From the IMG/VR virus record IMGVR_UViG_3300030107_004238, positions 1 to 64,000 of that record: 64,000 nucleotides of DNA, one strand, 5' to 3'. The notes under the pieces are model-generated. The model saw only the letters and a list, made by a program, of their open reading frames with translations. It did not search any database and had not been told where the DNA came from. The position numbers and the translations under genes were made by a program. The stretch is from a virus. This document shows, piece after piece, positions 1-7,171 of this stretch. Positions within the stretch are counted from its first letter, which is position 1. Each line of letters opens with the position of its first letter.

Positions 1-2
1 GA

Positions 3-1415
3 GGTAAACCGGTCATAACAAAAGATGGTGTAACCGTGGCAGAAAGCGTAGTCTTATATGACCCGGTTGAAAATATGGGCGCAACCCTTATTAAAGAAGC
101 TGCTAAAAACACAGTAAGAGAAGCAGGTGATGGTACTACTACAGCTACCGTCCTTGCTGAATCTTTACTGAAAGAAATAAATAAAGATGAGAAATCATCT
201 ATTAGAGATATAAAAACCGGTATAAAATCCGGTCTTACTAAAGTAAATAATTACCTTGATAAGATTTCTGTCAAGATCGAGGGCGATATGCTGGAATCTG
301 TTAGTTCGATTAGTTGTAACAATGATAACGAACTAGGAAAGATTATAGCAGAAGCTTATACTAAAGTAGGTAAAGACGGTGTGGTATTAATGGAAGAGTC
401 TCCAACTGAACAGACATATGTCGAAGTTGTAGACGGCGTACAAATCGACTCAGGACTCACATCACCACATTTCGTTACTGATAAGGACAAGGAGTCATGT
501 GAACTCGATAATCCGTTAATACTTATAGTATCTTCAGAAATACCAAATATAAGAAAAATACAATCAATATTAGAGCACGTTATCAAAAATAAACGCTCTT
601 TATTAATAGTAGCTCCAGTAGAACAACAGGTTAAAGCTGCTCTTCTTATGAATAAGGTAAAAGGTAACATTAAAGTTAATATAGTTGATTTACCCGGATT
701 CGGGCCTACAAAGCAGGATACGGTAGCGGATCTTGCTTTTTTAGTTGGTGCTAAAGTTATAAACGAACAACTAGGAGATGATTTAGATCTTATGACAGTA
801 GATTGTTTAGGTGAAGCGCATACAGTTATAACAAACGATAATAACACGGTGTTAACAATAGATACTCCAGAGAAAGAATTAAAAGAGAGAATAAAGAGTA
901 TACAAAAACTAGTTGACAACGAAAAAGATAATCCTTTTATCAAAAAGAAGCATCAAAAAAGATTGGCTATGCTATCAGGTAGCGTTGGTATAATTAAAGT
1001 TGGTGCTGATTCAAAAGTAGAACTAAAGGAAAAGAAAGATAGAGTAGAAGATGCTATTTACGCTACAAAAGCGGCCCTGAAAGAAGGTATCGTGCCAGGT
1101 GGTGGAATTGCTCTTCTAAACGCCGCTCAAAAAATTACTACTAATGTAATAGGTGAAGAAATACTATTAAGAGCTATTAAAGCTCCATATAATACTATAT
1201 TAGATAATGCCGGTATATCTAAAGATACTAAAATAGAACTTAATGGTTATGGGATAAATGTAGTAACAGGAGAACATGTTGATATGATAGCTTCTGGTAT
1301 CATAGATCCTGTACTTGTAACTAAATCTGCTTTAAAAAATGCAATAAGTGTAGTTTCAACTATTGTATCTGCAGACTGTGTAATTTCAAATATTAGAGTA
1401 AATGAAAGCAGTTAA
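3..1415 (+). CDS. groEL: GroEL-family chaperonin (5' end outside window)
   Basis: This is a group I chaperonin, the ATP-driven folding chamber that works with a GroES lid; in phages it probably folds capsid or other abundant phage proteins. The reading frame is open from base 3, and the residues before the first GTG at 36 already match the family motif TKDGVTVAE, so the true start lies upstream of the window. Visible family features are the ATP-binding GDGTTTATVLA motif (about nt 126-158), the apical segment with IVDLPGFG (about 678-700), EKKDRVEDAI, the GIVPGGGIALL hinge/ATPase segment (about 1089-1120) and the terminal IIDPVLVTKSAL. The C-terminal GGM tail of bacterial GroEL is absent. The stop overlaps the groES start by 14 nt. 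The order is groEL then groES, the reverse of the usual bacterial operon. Confidence 0.95.
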   Translation, partial: GKPVITKDGVTVAESVVLYDPVENMGATLIKEAAKNTVREAGDGTTTATVLAESLLKEINKDEKSSIRDIKTGIKSGLTKVNNYLDKISVKIEGDMLESVSSISCNNDNELGKIIAEAYTKVGKDGVVLMEESPTEQTYVEVVDGVQIDSGLTSPHFVTDKDKESCELDNPLILIVSSEIPNIRKIQSILEHVIKNKRSLLIVAPVEQQVKAALLMNKVKGNIKVNIVDLPGFGPTKQDTVADLAFLVGAKVINEQLGDDLDLMTVDCLGEAHTVITNDNNTVLTIDTPEKELKERIKSIQKLVDNEKDNPFIKKKHQKRLAMLSGSVGIIKVGADSKVELKEKKDRVEDAIYATKAALKEGIVPGGGIALLNAAQKITTNVIGEEILLRAIKAPYNTILDNAGISKDTKIELNGYGINVVTGEHVDMIASGIIDPVLVTKSALKNAISVVSTIVSADCVISNIRVNESS

Positions 1416-1662
1416 TCACTATATAGTTGTAAAAAATATAAAAACAGGACCTAAGACGGTTGCTGGTCTAATTGTAACAGATAAAACTGATGTTGACAAT
1501 AGATACGTAAAGGCTGATGTTATCTCAATAGGTAACTTAGTTGAAGGAATAAAAGAAAAAGATATTGTATATTATGATAAGCACGCAGGTCACGATGTAC
1601 AATATAAAGATATATTATACCGCGTTATCCGTTCAGGTGACGTGGTACTAATTGATACCTAA
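1402..1662 (+). CDS. groES: GroES-like co-chaperonin
   Basis: An 86-residue protein of the Cpn10/GroES family, the heptameric lid of GroEL, comparable in role to T4 gp31. The sequence shows the N-terminal strand NHYIVVKN, a mobile-loop-like segment KTVAGLIVTDK with the hydrophobic GLIV contact, a central ADVISIGN strand, and a KEKDIVYYDKHAG segment that corresponds to VGDIVIFNDGYG of E. coli GroES. It is shorter than the usual 95-100 residues because the loop region is compact. It starts inside the end of groEL, so translation is probably coupled. The pairing with a phage GroEL suggests a dedicated chamber; a second, duplicated GroES-like gene lies at 6361-6951. Confidence 0.88.
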   Translation: MKAVNHYIVVKNIKTGPKTVAGLIVTDKTDVDNRYVKADVISIGNLVEGIKEKDIVYYDKHAGHDVQYKDILYRVIRSGDVVLIDT

Positions 1663-1690
1663 ACCTAAAACCTAAACCCTTAAACTTAAA
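1658..1690. repeat. CCTAAA-rich short tandem repeat in groES-downstream leader
   Basis: Just after the groES stop the DNA reads as degenerate tandem units of CCTAAA/CCTAAAA/CTTAAA, in the only noncoding gap of this gene cluster (1663-1731). No hairpin or T-tract is seen, so it is not an obvious terminator. It may be a leader element for the following gene or simple low-complexity sequence. Confidence 0.5.
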
Positions 1691-1710
1691 AACGAAAATT
1701 AACCTAATTA

Positions 1711-1720
1711 TTAACTAAAA
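1711..1720 (+). promoter_or_regulatory. TTAACTAAAA leader motif
   Basis: The decamer TTAACTAAAA lies 11 nt before the ATG at 1732. The same decamer lies 9 nt before three other starts in this window (5478 on the plus strand, 51030 and 51487 on the minus strand). It may be a translation enhancer or part of a promoter; the sequence alone does not decide which. Confidence 0.45.
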
Positions 1721-1731
1721 ACAAAAAAACA

Positions 1732-2091
1732 ATGAAAAAATTTTTGTATTTTGCTTCAGCAGCTGCTGATGGTACAGCTGCAACTGAAGAAGTAGTTTGT
1801 TTTCCTGCTGACCAGCTGTCTCACATGGAGATGGCAACAGCTACACAAATGAGAGTTTACTTTGAATCTAGTCAAGAAAATGACGCTGATTCAGGTATAG
1901 ATGCAGCTCACGCTGTACTTACTATTGACACTGGTAAACACAAAGAAGTTATGGAAGCTATCTCTGGTGCAGTAGCTAGTGCTAGCGCTATAAACAATCC
2001 AATGATTGTTGTAGCCGACAGTGAAAACTCTAAGTTTTTACATGCAAATATTACAGCTTGTGCTTCAATTGCAATAGTTGATGCATCGTAA
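1732..2091 (+). CDS. hypothetical protein, probable virion component
   Basis: A 119-residue protein of unknown function. It is rich in Ala, Ser and Thr, has an alternating polar/hydrophobic pattern suggesting a beta-rich fold, and lacks a signal peptide or membrane segment. It has its own 69-nt leader with the TTAACTAAAA motif, unlike its tightly packed neighbours, which suggests separate and perhaps high expression. It sits between the chaperonin genes and a winged-helix-like gene. Its small size and leader would fit a capsid decoration or other abundant particle protein, but no motif proves this. Confidence 0.65.
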   Translation: MKKFLYFASAAADGTAATEEVVCFPADQLSHMEMATATQMRVYFESSQENDADSGIDAAHAVLTIDTGKHKEVMEAISGAVASASAINNPMIVVADSENSKFLHANITACASIAIVDAS

Positions 2092-2094
2092 TAA

Positions 2095-2535
2095 ATGCGA
2101 TTAACCGCGCAAGATCTGCGTGAAATGAATATCCTTAAGTATTACAGGCTCACTAGAAAGTGGGTCTGTAAAACTTATGGGTTAAAAGATGCAGATTTAG
2201 AATTATTAATTTATTTAGATTGTAAAGGAAGATTTACACGAAAAGATTTCATGGACGGAGTATACACTTATTCATGGGATAAAAACAGATGGGAGAGATT
2301 AAGAAGAAATGGCTGGATAGATACTTGGAGACATCGTAATAGAACTACTATTATGTATTCTGTATTTAAAACCTCGTTTAAGTGCTCTCAAATGATAACT
2401 AGAATATATAGAATACTTCTAGGTGAGGAAGATCTTCCAACATCTGAAAGAAGTATATTTTTTAATAATAAATCATATACAGACAAAGTTTATAACAAAG
2501 CTATAGATGATATGATAAAAGATAAAGACAGATAA
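2095..2535 (+). CDS. winged-helix-like hypothetical protein
   Basis: A 146-residue basic protein. The segment from about residue 27 to 95 (GLKDADLELLIYLDCKGRF, then a helix, then RRNGWIDTWRHR and a TIMYSVF strand) resembles a MarR-type winged-helix domain: helices followed by a beta wing ending in a hydrophobic strand. Similar small winged-helix proteins occur in marine phages next to late genes, so a regulator or DNA-binding packaging accessory is plausible. It starts 3 nt after the preceding stop and ends 1 nt before the next start. The assignment rests on pattern only. Confidence 0.6.
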   Translation: MRLTAQDLREMNILKYYRLTRKWVCKTYGLKDADLELLIYLDCKGRFTRKDFMDGVYTYSWDKNRWERLRRNGWIDTWRHRNRTTIMYSVFKTSFKCSQMITRIYRILLGEEDLPTSERSIFFNNKSYTDKVYNKAIDDMIKDKDR

Positions 2536-2536
2536 T

Positions 2537-2842
2537 ATGGGTAGAAGCGTAAAACATATGTTTGGTATAAAGAGTGAAAGTGGTAAAAGAAGCAGTTTAA
2601 CTTCAGATCAAGTAAGAGAAATAAATTATAATCGTTTCGGTAAAAGATTTAACAAAGGTACTGGTAATAAAAATGTTACTGGTGTTGCTAGCGCTGTTAA
2701 AGGAGTAAAAAATAAACCAAAAACTTATAGTTTTAAAAAAGCTAAATACAGAGACGTTACTAAACAACCTAAACCTTCATTTATGGGACCGTTTACAATG
2801 AAATACGGTAAAGGTAAATCATCTTTTCCGTTTGGGGGGTGA
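2537..2842 (+). CDS. small basic hypothetical protein
   Basis: A 101-residue, strongly Lys/Arg- and Gly-rich protein with low predicted order. Its composition (many K, R, G, N, S) would suit nucleic-acid binding or an intrinsically disordered virion component, but no recognised domain is visible. The spacing from the upstream gene (1 nt) supports a shared operon. An antisense frame at 2725-2940 is a shadow. Confidence 0.6.
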   Translation: MGRSVKHMFGIKSESGKRSSLTSDQVREINYNRFGKRFNKGTGNKNVTGVASAVKGVKNKPKTYSFKKAKYRDVTKQPKPSFMGPFTMKYGKGKSSFPFGG

Positions 2843-2863
2843 TAAAAAATAAAACTTATAATT

Positions 2864-3283
2864 ATGACTTTTAAACTAGGAACAGGTAGACAACCATACG
2901 CAGTAAGCGGAGAAATAAAAAACAAATTCAAATTTAACAATGTTGAAAATGAAGATAGTCTTTCTGTACCTGGAAATAAAGTTGTAAGAGTACCATTACC
3001 AGACGGAGTTGCTGCAGAGGCAAATAGTGATGGTAATATATATTTAAATGAATTAATTGATCCAAACAGTGAAATCGCAAGAAAAGTAGTTATGCATGAA
3101 ATGAGACACGCTACTGATATGAAAATTGGTAAATTAAGTTATGAAGATGATCATATAAAGCACGATGGATATACATACCCAAGGCAAAATATAAATGGAA
3201 AAGATATGATTATGTTCGAGGGACAATGGGTTGAAGCGGGAGATGAGAAACTACCTTGGGAACATGAAGCAAATGGATTTTAA
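2864..3283 (+). CDS. small HExxH metalloprotease-like protein
   Basis: A 139-residue protein with a zincin motif VVMHEMRHATD: His78, Glu79 and His82 fit HExxH, with Glu79 as the catalytic base. Downstream Glu133 or Glu135 in PWEHEANGF could be the third zinc ligand, as in gluzincins. There is no signal peptide, so it would act in the cytoplasm or in the virion. The domain is much shorter than cellular metallopeptidases and looks like a minimal zincin. It lies between a basic protein gene and the holin. Possible roles are processing of a virion protein or of a host target; neither is shown by the sequence. Confidence 0.72.
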   Translation: MTFKLGTGRQPYAVSGEIKNKFKFNNVENEDSLSVPGNKVVRVPLPDGVAAEANSDGNIYLNELIDPNSEIARKVVMHEMRHATDMKIGKLSYEDDHIKHDGYTYPRQNINGKDMIMFEGQWVEAGDEKLPWEHEANGF

Positions 3284-3295
3284 AAAGAATTATAA

Positions 3296-3682
3296 ATGTT
3301 AAATAAAATATTATCAGCAGGAGCTGGAGAATTAATAAAAAATGTAGGTGGAGTTATAGATAATCTACATACATCAGCAGAAGAAAAACTAGAAGCTGAA
3401 CAAAAAATAAAACAACTTATTTCCAACTATGAAGTAGAAATGGAAAAACAAATAACCGAGAGATGGAGTATGGATATGAAATCTGATTCTTGGTTAAGTA
3501 AAAATATAAGACCACTAGTTTTAATATTTCTAGTAGTATCTACAGTGTTATTAGTATTTATCGATGCTGGAGTTATTGCATTTGAAGTTAAAGCTTCATG
3601 GGTGGATTTATTACAATTAGTATTAATAACTGTGATCGGTGCTTATTTTGGCGGTAGATCACTAGAAAAAGTAAAAAAATAA
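3296..3682 (+). CDS. holin, 3TM/GTA-type family
   Basis: A 128-residue membrane protein likely to act as the holin that permeabilises the inner membrane at lysis. An N-terminal amphipathic/coiled region (residues 1-65, many Glu and Lys) is followed by WLSKNIRPLVLIFLVV, two hydrophobic segments (about 70-92 and 100-120) and the ending GAYFGGRSLEKVKK. This layout, with the 'W..K..RP' lead-in and the terminal 'GgRs.EK', is that of the holin family named for gene-transfer-agent release (GTA_holin_3TM). The muralytic enzyme is far away at 49938-50393. A second two-TM candidate lies at 44450-44671. Confidence 0.8.
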   Translation: MLNKILSAGAGELIKNVGGVIDNLHTSAEEKLEAEQKIKQLISNYEVEMEKQITERWSMDMKSDSWLSKNIRPLVLIFLVVSTVLLVFIDAGVIAFEVKASWVDLLQLVLITVIGAYFGGRSLEKVKK

Positions 3683-3684
3683 AT

Positions 3685-4020
3685 ATGGCTCAAAACATGA
3701 ATCAAATAGATATAGGACAAGCTGGTGGAGCTTGGTTAGATGATGCAGGCGCTTTTGTACCACCAACTGGAAAAGTAGTTGTTGCTATTAATGTACACAC
3801 AGCGACTAAATTTGCGGTATTAACAGCAGCTAATGATGTTGGTAATTACTATCCAGGGGATGCTGTTACAGCTACGGCTGCTGGTAATGGAGTAAATGCT
3901 GAGGCTATTGCTGTTGGCGGTAGTGGAGATGAATTTGCTGCGGGACAATGGATATACGGTAGATGGTCTGCTGTAACTTTAAACGCTGGAAAAGTATTTT
4001 TATACTTCGCAGAGGCATAA
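3685..4020 (+). CDS. hypothetical small virion-type protein (paralogue A)
   Basis: A 111-residue Ala/Gly/Val-rich protein of unknown function. It shares a pattern with the next gene: a PPTGKVVVAI strand near residues 27-36, a middle variable part, an AGQWIYGRWSAV segment near residues 86-97 and a short C-terminal strand. The pair therefore arose by duplication. The compact beta-rich composition and late-operon position fit a decoration or fibre-associated protein, but no known domain is recognised. Confidence 0.65.
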   Translation: MAQNMNQIDIGQAGGAWLDDAGAFVPPTGKVVVAINVHTATKFAVLTAANDVGNYYPGDAVTATAAGNGVNAEAIAVGGSGDEFAAGQWIYGRWSAVTLNAGKVFLYFAEA

Positions 4021-4032
4021 AAAAATAAAATT

Positions 4033-4407
4033 ATGGCATATAGATCACATACAGATTACGCATTTGGACAATTAGGTAGTGGTTTCTTAGATGGAGCCAC
4101 GCTTGGTAATAGTTTAACTCCACCAACAGGTAAGGTTATTGTTGCTATATCTTTTTTAGCAACTACGCAGTTAGATGTATTAACACCAGCAACAGATGGT
4201 TTAAATAACGGAGCATCAACAGCTAGTGATCCAGGAGATCTTTCTTTTGGTATAACTACACCAGATGATGGTCATGGAGCTAATAGTGAGGCTATAAGTA
4301 CAGCGCAAAAATTTCCAGCAGGAATGACAATATATGGTAGATGGACTGCTGTTTCAATGCAAACCGCTGATGCTGATGGAGGAATGATTTGTTACTTTGG
4401 ATACTAA
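4033..4407 (+). CDS. hypothetical small virion-type protein (paralogue B)
   Basis: A 124-residue paralogue of the preceding gene. Both contain PPTGKV(V/I)VAI and AG-x2-IYGRW-x-AV at matching positions; this copy has a longer middle segment with Asp and Pro. No signal peptide or membrane segment is present. Its stop codon shares one base with the start of the following LamG-like gene (TAATG), so translation of the two is probably coupled. Function is unknown; a beta-sandwich virion protein is the simplest reading. Confidence 0.65.
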   Translation: MAYRSHTDYAFGQLGSGFLDGATLGNSLTPPTGKVIVAISFLATTQLDVLTPATDGLNNGASTASDPGDLSFGITTPDDGHGANSEAISTAQKFPAGMTIYGRWTAVSMQTADADGGMICYFGY

Positions 4408-5174
4408 TGCTAGGTAATGGATTGGTAAATGGCATGTACAATCCCGCTATGGTATGGTGTAGCGATAGATCTGCACATTGTGACGGAGTTAATGACCAGA
4501 TTGAAATAACTAATTTTGGTAATTTAAGCGCTGATCAAAGAACCGGGTTTTCTGTTAAAGGTGCTATAAGTTTTTGGGTATATCCCGATAACGCAGGAAC
4601 AAGTTGTCTTCTTAAAGCGACTTTTTCAAATAGTAAATATATGACAGTTCGTTATGATGATGATAATGAACAGGTTGTATTTATGGCTACTGCTGATGAT
4701 GGAGATCCCGAAACAGGATCAAGTATTCAATATGATTTTACGACTTCAGCTTATCAAGAATCAATGACACATATTGTTATAACCTGGGATCAGTTATCTT
4801 CTAATAGTATGAATATGTGGGTAAATGGTACTTTAAGTGGTGATCAATCTGATTTTCCAGAATGGAGCGAGTGCACTATAAATAGTATGGTGTTTGGTAG
4901 TAACGGATCGTCTTCTTTTTTCGCTGGAGAAATATCTGATATAGCTTTTTATTCAGATAGATTAAATGAACCTCTTGTAGCTCCAATGTATAATGATGGA
5001 GTACCTACAAACGAACAGTTTCGAAGAAAAATATTAATGTATTGGACTCTTGCAGAATCAGACTGGTCAGATAGCGTTAATCAAAATAGCACTCCTGTTT
5101 TAAACCAAGGCGCACCATCTATAGTAACACCTTTAACATATGTTGGCGCTCAAAATAAGTCGAAGCAAACATGA
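4407..5174 (+). CDS. LamG/concanavalin A-like lectin-fold protein
   Basis: A 255-residue protein when started at the ATG that overlaps the previous stop by one base (TAATG); an in-frame ATG at 4389 inside the upstream gene is less likely. Residues from about 20 to 200 read as a concanavalin A/laminin-G jelly roll: CDGVNDQIEI at the start, GAISFWVYPDN, THIVITWDQ, MNMWVNGTLSG and GEISDIAFYSDRLNEPLV at the end. Such domains bind glycans, so a virion protein that attaches to host surface polysaccharide is likely. It lacks a signal peptide, consistent with assembly inside the cell. Confidence 0.75.
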   Translation: MLGNGLVNGMYNPAMVWCSDRSAHCDGVNDQIEITNFGNLSADQRTGFSVKGAISFWVYPDNAGTSCLLKATFSNSKYMTVRYDDDNEQVVFMATADDGDPETGSSIQYDFTTSAYQESMTHIVITWDQLSSNSMNMWVNGTLSGDQSDFPEWSECTINSMVFGSNGSSSFFAGEISDIAFYSDRLNEPLVAPMYNDGVPTNEQFRRKILMYWTLAESDWSDSVNQNSTPVLNQGAPSIVTPLTYVGAQNKSKQT

Positions 5175-5458
5175 TAACGCAGAAAGCAAATTTTATAAAA
5201 GACGTAAGATATGTTATATTAAAACCTAGTTTAATAGATACATTAGACTTAAATAAAAAAAGAGGTAAACAAAAAGTATATTTATCAACAAGAAATTCTA
5301 TAAGATATAATACTAATAAATTCTTTTTTCAAACAAAAAAAGGAATAATAAAATTTATAGGAGAAACACCTGAAGAAATAAAAAATAAAAAACAATATAC
5401 CCACAAAGAGATATTAAAAAAAGTGAATTCTAGTTGGGGACAATGGAAACTTAAATAA
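5171..5458 (+). CDS. hypothetical protein
   Basis: A 95-residue basic protein, very rich in Lys and Asn. It overlaps the previous gene by 4 nt (ATGA), supporting that it is translated. No motif, membrane segment or signal peptide is visible. Its C-terminal half is predicted to be helical and charged. Function unknown. Confidence 0.6.
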   Translation: MITQKANFIKDVRYVILKPSLIDTLDLNKKRGKQKVYLSTRNSIRYNTNKFFFQTKKGIIKFIGETPEEIKNKKQYTHKEILKKVNSSWGQWKLK

Positions 5459-5468
5459 TTAACTAAAA
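5459..5468 (+). promoter_or_regulatory. TTAACTAAAA leader motif
   Basis: The decamer lies 9 nt before the ATG at 5478, identical to the motif before the genes starting at 1732, 51030 and 51487. The gap here is only 19 nt long, so a role at the RNA or ribosome level is easier to picture than a full promoter. Confidence 0.45.
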
Positions 5469-5477
5469 TTAAATAAA

Positions 5478-5768
5478 ATGGCAAAAAAAGAAAAGGTAGT
5501 AGATTTAACACCAAAACCAGAAAAAATATCTGAAGAACTTTTAGATAAGATAAAAGATTTAATAAAAGAAATAAATCTTATGCATCACGAGATAGGTGTT
5601 ATAGAATCTAAAAAACATAGTTTAATACATAACATGGCTTTAGAACAAAAGAAGATGTTTGAGCTACAAGAAGAACTTAAAGAAAAATACGGTACTGACA
5701 ATATAGACATAAATGATGGTACTATAAATTATCCAAAAGAAAATGGCGAAGTTAATAAGAAAGATTAG
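5478..5768 (+). CDS. coiled-coil hypothetical protein
   Basis: A 96-residue, highly charged protein. Residues from about 18 to 72 form a long heptad-like helix (leucines and isoleucines among Glu/Lys, including LLDKIKDLIKEINLMHHEIG), so it is probably a coiled-coil oligomer. The C-terminal tail is acidic and polar. It starts behind a TTAACTAAAA leader and overlaps the next gene by 26 nt. Coiled-coil proteins of this size in phage late operons can be scaffold or assembly helpers; this is inference. Confidence 0.6.
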   Translation: MAKKEKVVDLTPKPEKISEELLDKIKDLIKEINLMHHEIGVIESKKHSLIHNMALEQKKMFELQEELKEKYGTDNIDINDGTINYPKENGEVNKKD

Positions 5769-5964
5769 CGTAGGTAAAGATTATAAGAATGATGCGATGC
5801 ATTATTCTGTTGGTCAAGAGGTTTATGGGGGTCATACTATTTGTGATATTATTGAAGAAGAAAATAAATTTTCTATTTATATAAAAAAAGACAAAGATGT
5901 TATTCCTTGGAAAGACTTCAACAAGAATATGGCTGTTTCTGTTGAGTACAACTTGGAATACTAA
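5743..5964 (+). CDS. hypothetical protein
   Basis: A 73-residue protein with the pattern KISVGKDYKNDAMHYSVGQ and a second strand-rich half, suggesting a small beta-barrel-like fold. It overlaps the preceding coiled-coil gene by 26 nt, and its stop shares a base with the SET-domain gene start (TAATG). The coupled layout suggests that it works with one of these neighbours. Function unknown. Confidence 0.6.
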   Translation: MAKLIRKISVGKDYKNDAMHYSVGQEVYGGHTICDIIEEENKFSIYIKKDKDVIPWKDFNKNMAVSVEYNLEY

Positions 5965-6377
5965 TGAGTGATTACAAAGAAATGCTCGCCGATATCGGTA
6001 TGAGTCAAGAATTTTTCGATGATATTATTAAAATGGTTGATAAATTAGGTGTAGTAGAACCAAAGTCAGATATTTATTACAAAGGAGAATCTAAAATACA
6101 AGGAATAGGTATTTTCGCAGCTAAAAAGATAAAAGCAGATGATACTATAGGACTTGGAAGTGTTGATATTATTAATAATACTATTTTATCAAGATATACA
6201 AATCATTCAAATAATAAAAACGCAATGTTTTATTATTTAGCCAACGGTGATCAAATAATGGTTGCTACAAAAAATATTGATAAAGACGAAGAAATTCTTG
6301 TAGATTATAGAGATAATTTTTTAAATGCACTATCAAAACTATTAGCAAAAATATATAGAAATGAAAAGTGTATATAA
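5964..6377 (+). CDS. SET-domain protein (putative lysine methyltransferase)
   Basis: A 137-residue protein with the two hallmark SET motifs. SKIQGIGIFAAKKI (residues 43-56) matches the start of the domain, RYTNHSNNKNA (77-87) matches the AdoMet-binding RFxNHSCxPN motif, and DKDEEILVDYRDN (106-118) matches the GEEL-x2-DY motif with the catalytic-site Tyr115. SET proteins transfer methyl groups from AdoMet to lysine side chains. It is a compact domain without pre-SET or post-SET cysteines. The gene sits among late genes with single-base and 17-nt overlaps to its neighbours. The target could be a host protein or the phage's own histone-like protein (50565-50759); this is inference. Confidence 0.85.
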   Translation: MSDYKEMLADIGMSQEFFDDIIKMVDKLGVVEPKSDIYYKGESKIQGIGIFAAKKIKADDTIGLGSVDIINNTILSRYTNHSNNKNAMFYYLANGDQIMVATKNIDKDEEILVDYRDNFLNALSKLLAKIYRNEKCI

Positions 6378-6951
6378 TTTTGTTGTAAAACCAATAGGAG
6401 AAAGATACAACAATAAAAAGAAAATAGGAGACTCTGAATTAATATTAAATACAGAAATACATAATCATCAATATATAAATAGATTAGCTGAAGTTGTATC
6501 GACACCAATAGTTGGCGAGACAAACATATTACCAAAAGACGAAGTAATAATACATCATAATGTGTTTCGTAGATGGCACAACCAACATAGTGTTGAAAAG
6601 AATAGTAGGAGTTATTTTAATGAAGATACGTATTTAGTACAACCAGATCAAATATTTTTACACAAAACGTTAAAGGAATGGAAAACTCCAAAGGGTTATT
6701 GTTTTGTTCAACCAATAAAATCAAAAGATATGTTTGGTGTTGACAAGGAAAAACCTTTAATAGGTATTGTAAAATATTCAGATGGTACGGCCAATGTTGG
6801 TGATTTAGTTGGTTTTACACCTAATAGTGAATATGAGTTTATTATAGATAATAATAGATTATATAGAGTTTTATCAAATTTAATTACAATAAAATATGAA
6901 TATCAAGGAGACGAAGAAGCGTATAATCCAAGCTGGACACAAAGCGGTTGA
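6361..6951 (+). CDS. tandem GroES-like (double Cpn10) protein
   Basis: A 196-residue protein that reads as two GroES-like units in a row. The first (about residues 4-108) has NFVVKPIGER, a loop ending in SELILNTEI, AEVVSTP, LPKDEVIIHHNVF and DQIFLHK. The second (about 110-183) has KGYCFVQPI, IGIVKYSDG, NVGDLVGFTPNSEYEF and the very GroES-like ending DNNRLYRVLSNLITIKYE. A fused double Cpn10 is known in chloroplast Cpn20. This is separate from the conventional groES at 1402-1662, so the phage carries two kinds of co-chaperonin. It starts 17 nt before the end of the SET gene. Confidence 0.75.
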   Translation: MKSVYNFVVKPIGERYNNKKKIGDSELILNTEIHNHQYINRLAEVVSTPIVGETNILPKDEVIIHHNVFRRWHNQHSVEKNSRSYFNEDTYLVQPDQIFLHKTLKEWKTPKGYCFVQPIKSKDMFGVDKEKPLIGIVKYSDGTANVGDLVGFTPNSEYEFIIDNNRLYRVLSNLITIKYEYQGDEEAYNPSWTQSG

Positions 6952-7171
6952 TGAACTTATTAAAGTTGCGAAAGAAGCTATCGTTGATAGTGGAGATGAT
7001 ATTACTGCAGACAGACTTAAGAATGCTGCCGCTACCAAAAAACTCGCCATATTTGATGCTTTTGAAATACTTAATAGAATCCAAGAAGAAGAGAATATTC
7101 TCGAGGGTAAAGAACCTGAAGAGAAAAAAGAAAGAGTTTTTAAAGGATTCGCAGAAGGAAGATCAAAATGA
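6896..7171 (+). CDS. putative terminase small subunit
   Basis: A 91-residue charged, helical protein immediately upstream of the large terminase, with a 4-nt ATGA overlap. The segment AVDELIKVAKEAIVD and the following ADRLKNAAATKKLAIFDAF suggest a helical DNA-binding and oligomerisation domain, and the tail is very charged. Small terminases recognise the packaging site on the genome and are normally encoded here. The call rests on position, size and helical composition; no diagnostic motif exists. It begins 56 nt inside the preceding gene, in another frame. Confidence 0.6.
   Translation: MNIKETKKRIIQAGHKAVDELIKVAKEAIVDSGDDITADRLKNAAATKKLAIFDAFEILNRIQEEENILEGKEPEEKKERVFKGFAEGRSK

Noticed and set aside
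356-943. 195-codon antisense frame inside groEL
   Set aside because: It runs against a clearly conserved chaperonin gene and has low-complexity Ser/Leu composition; it is a shadow.
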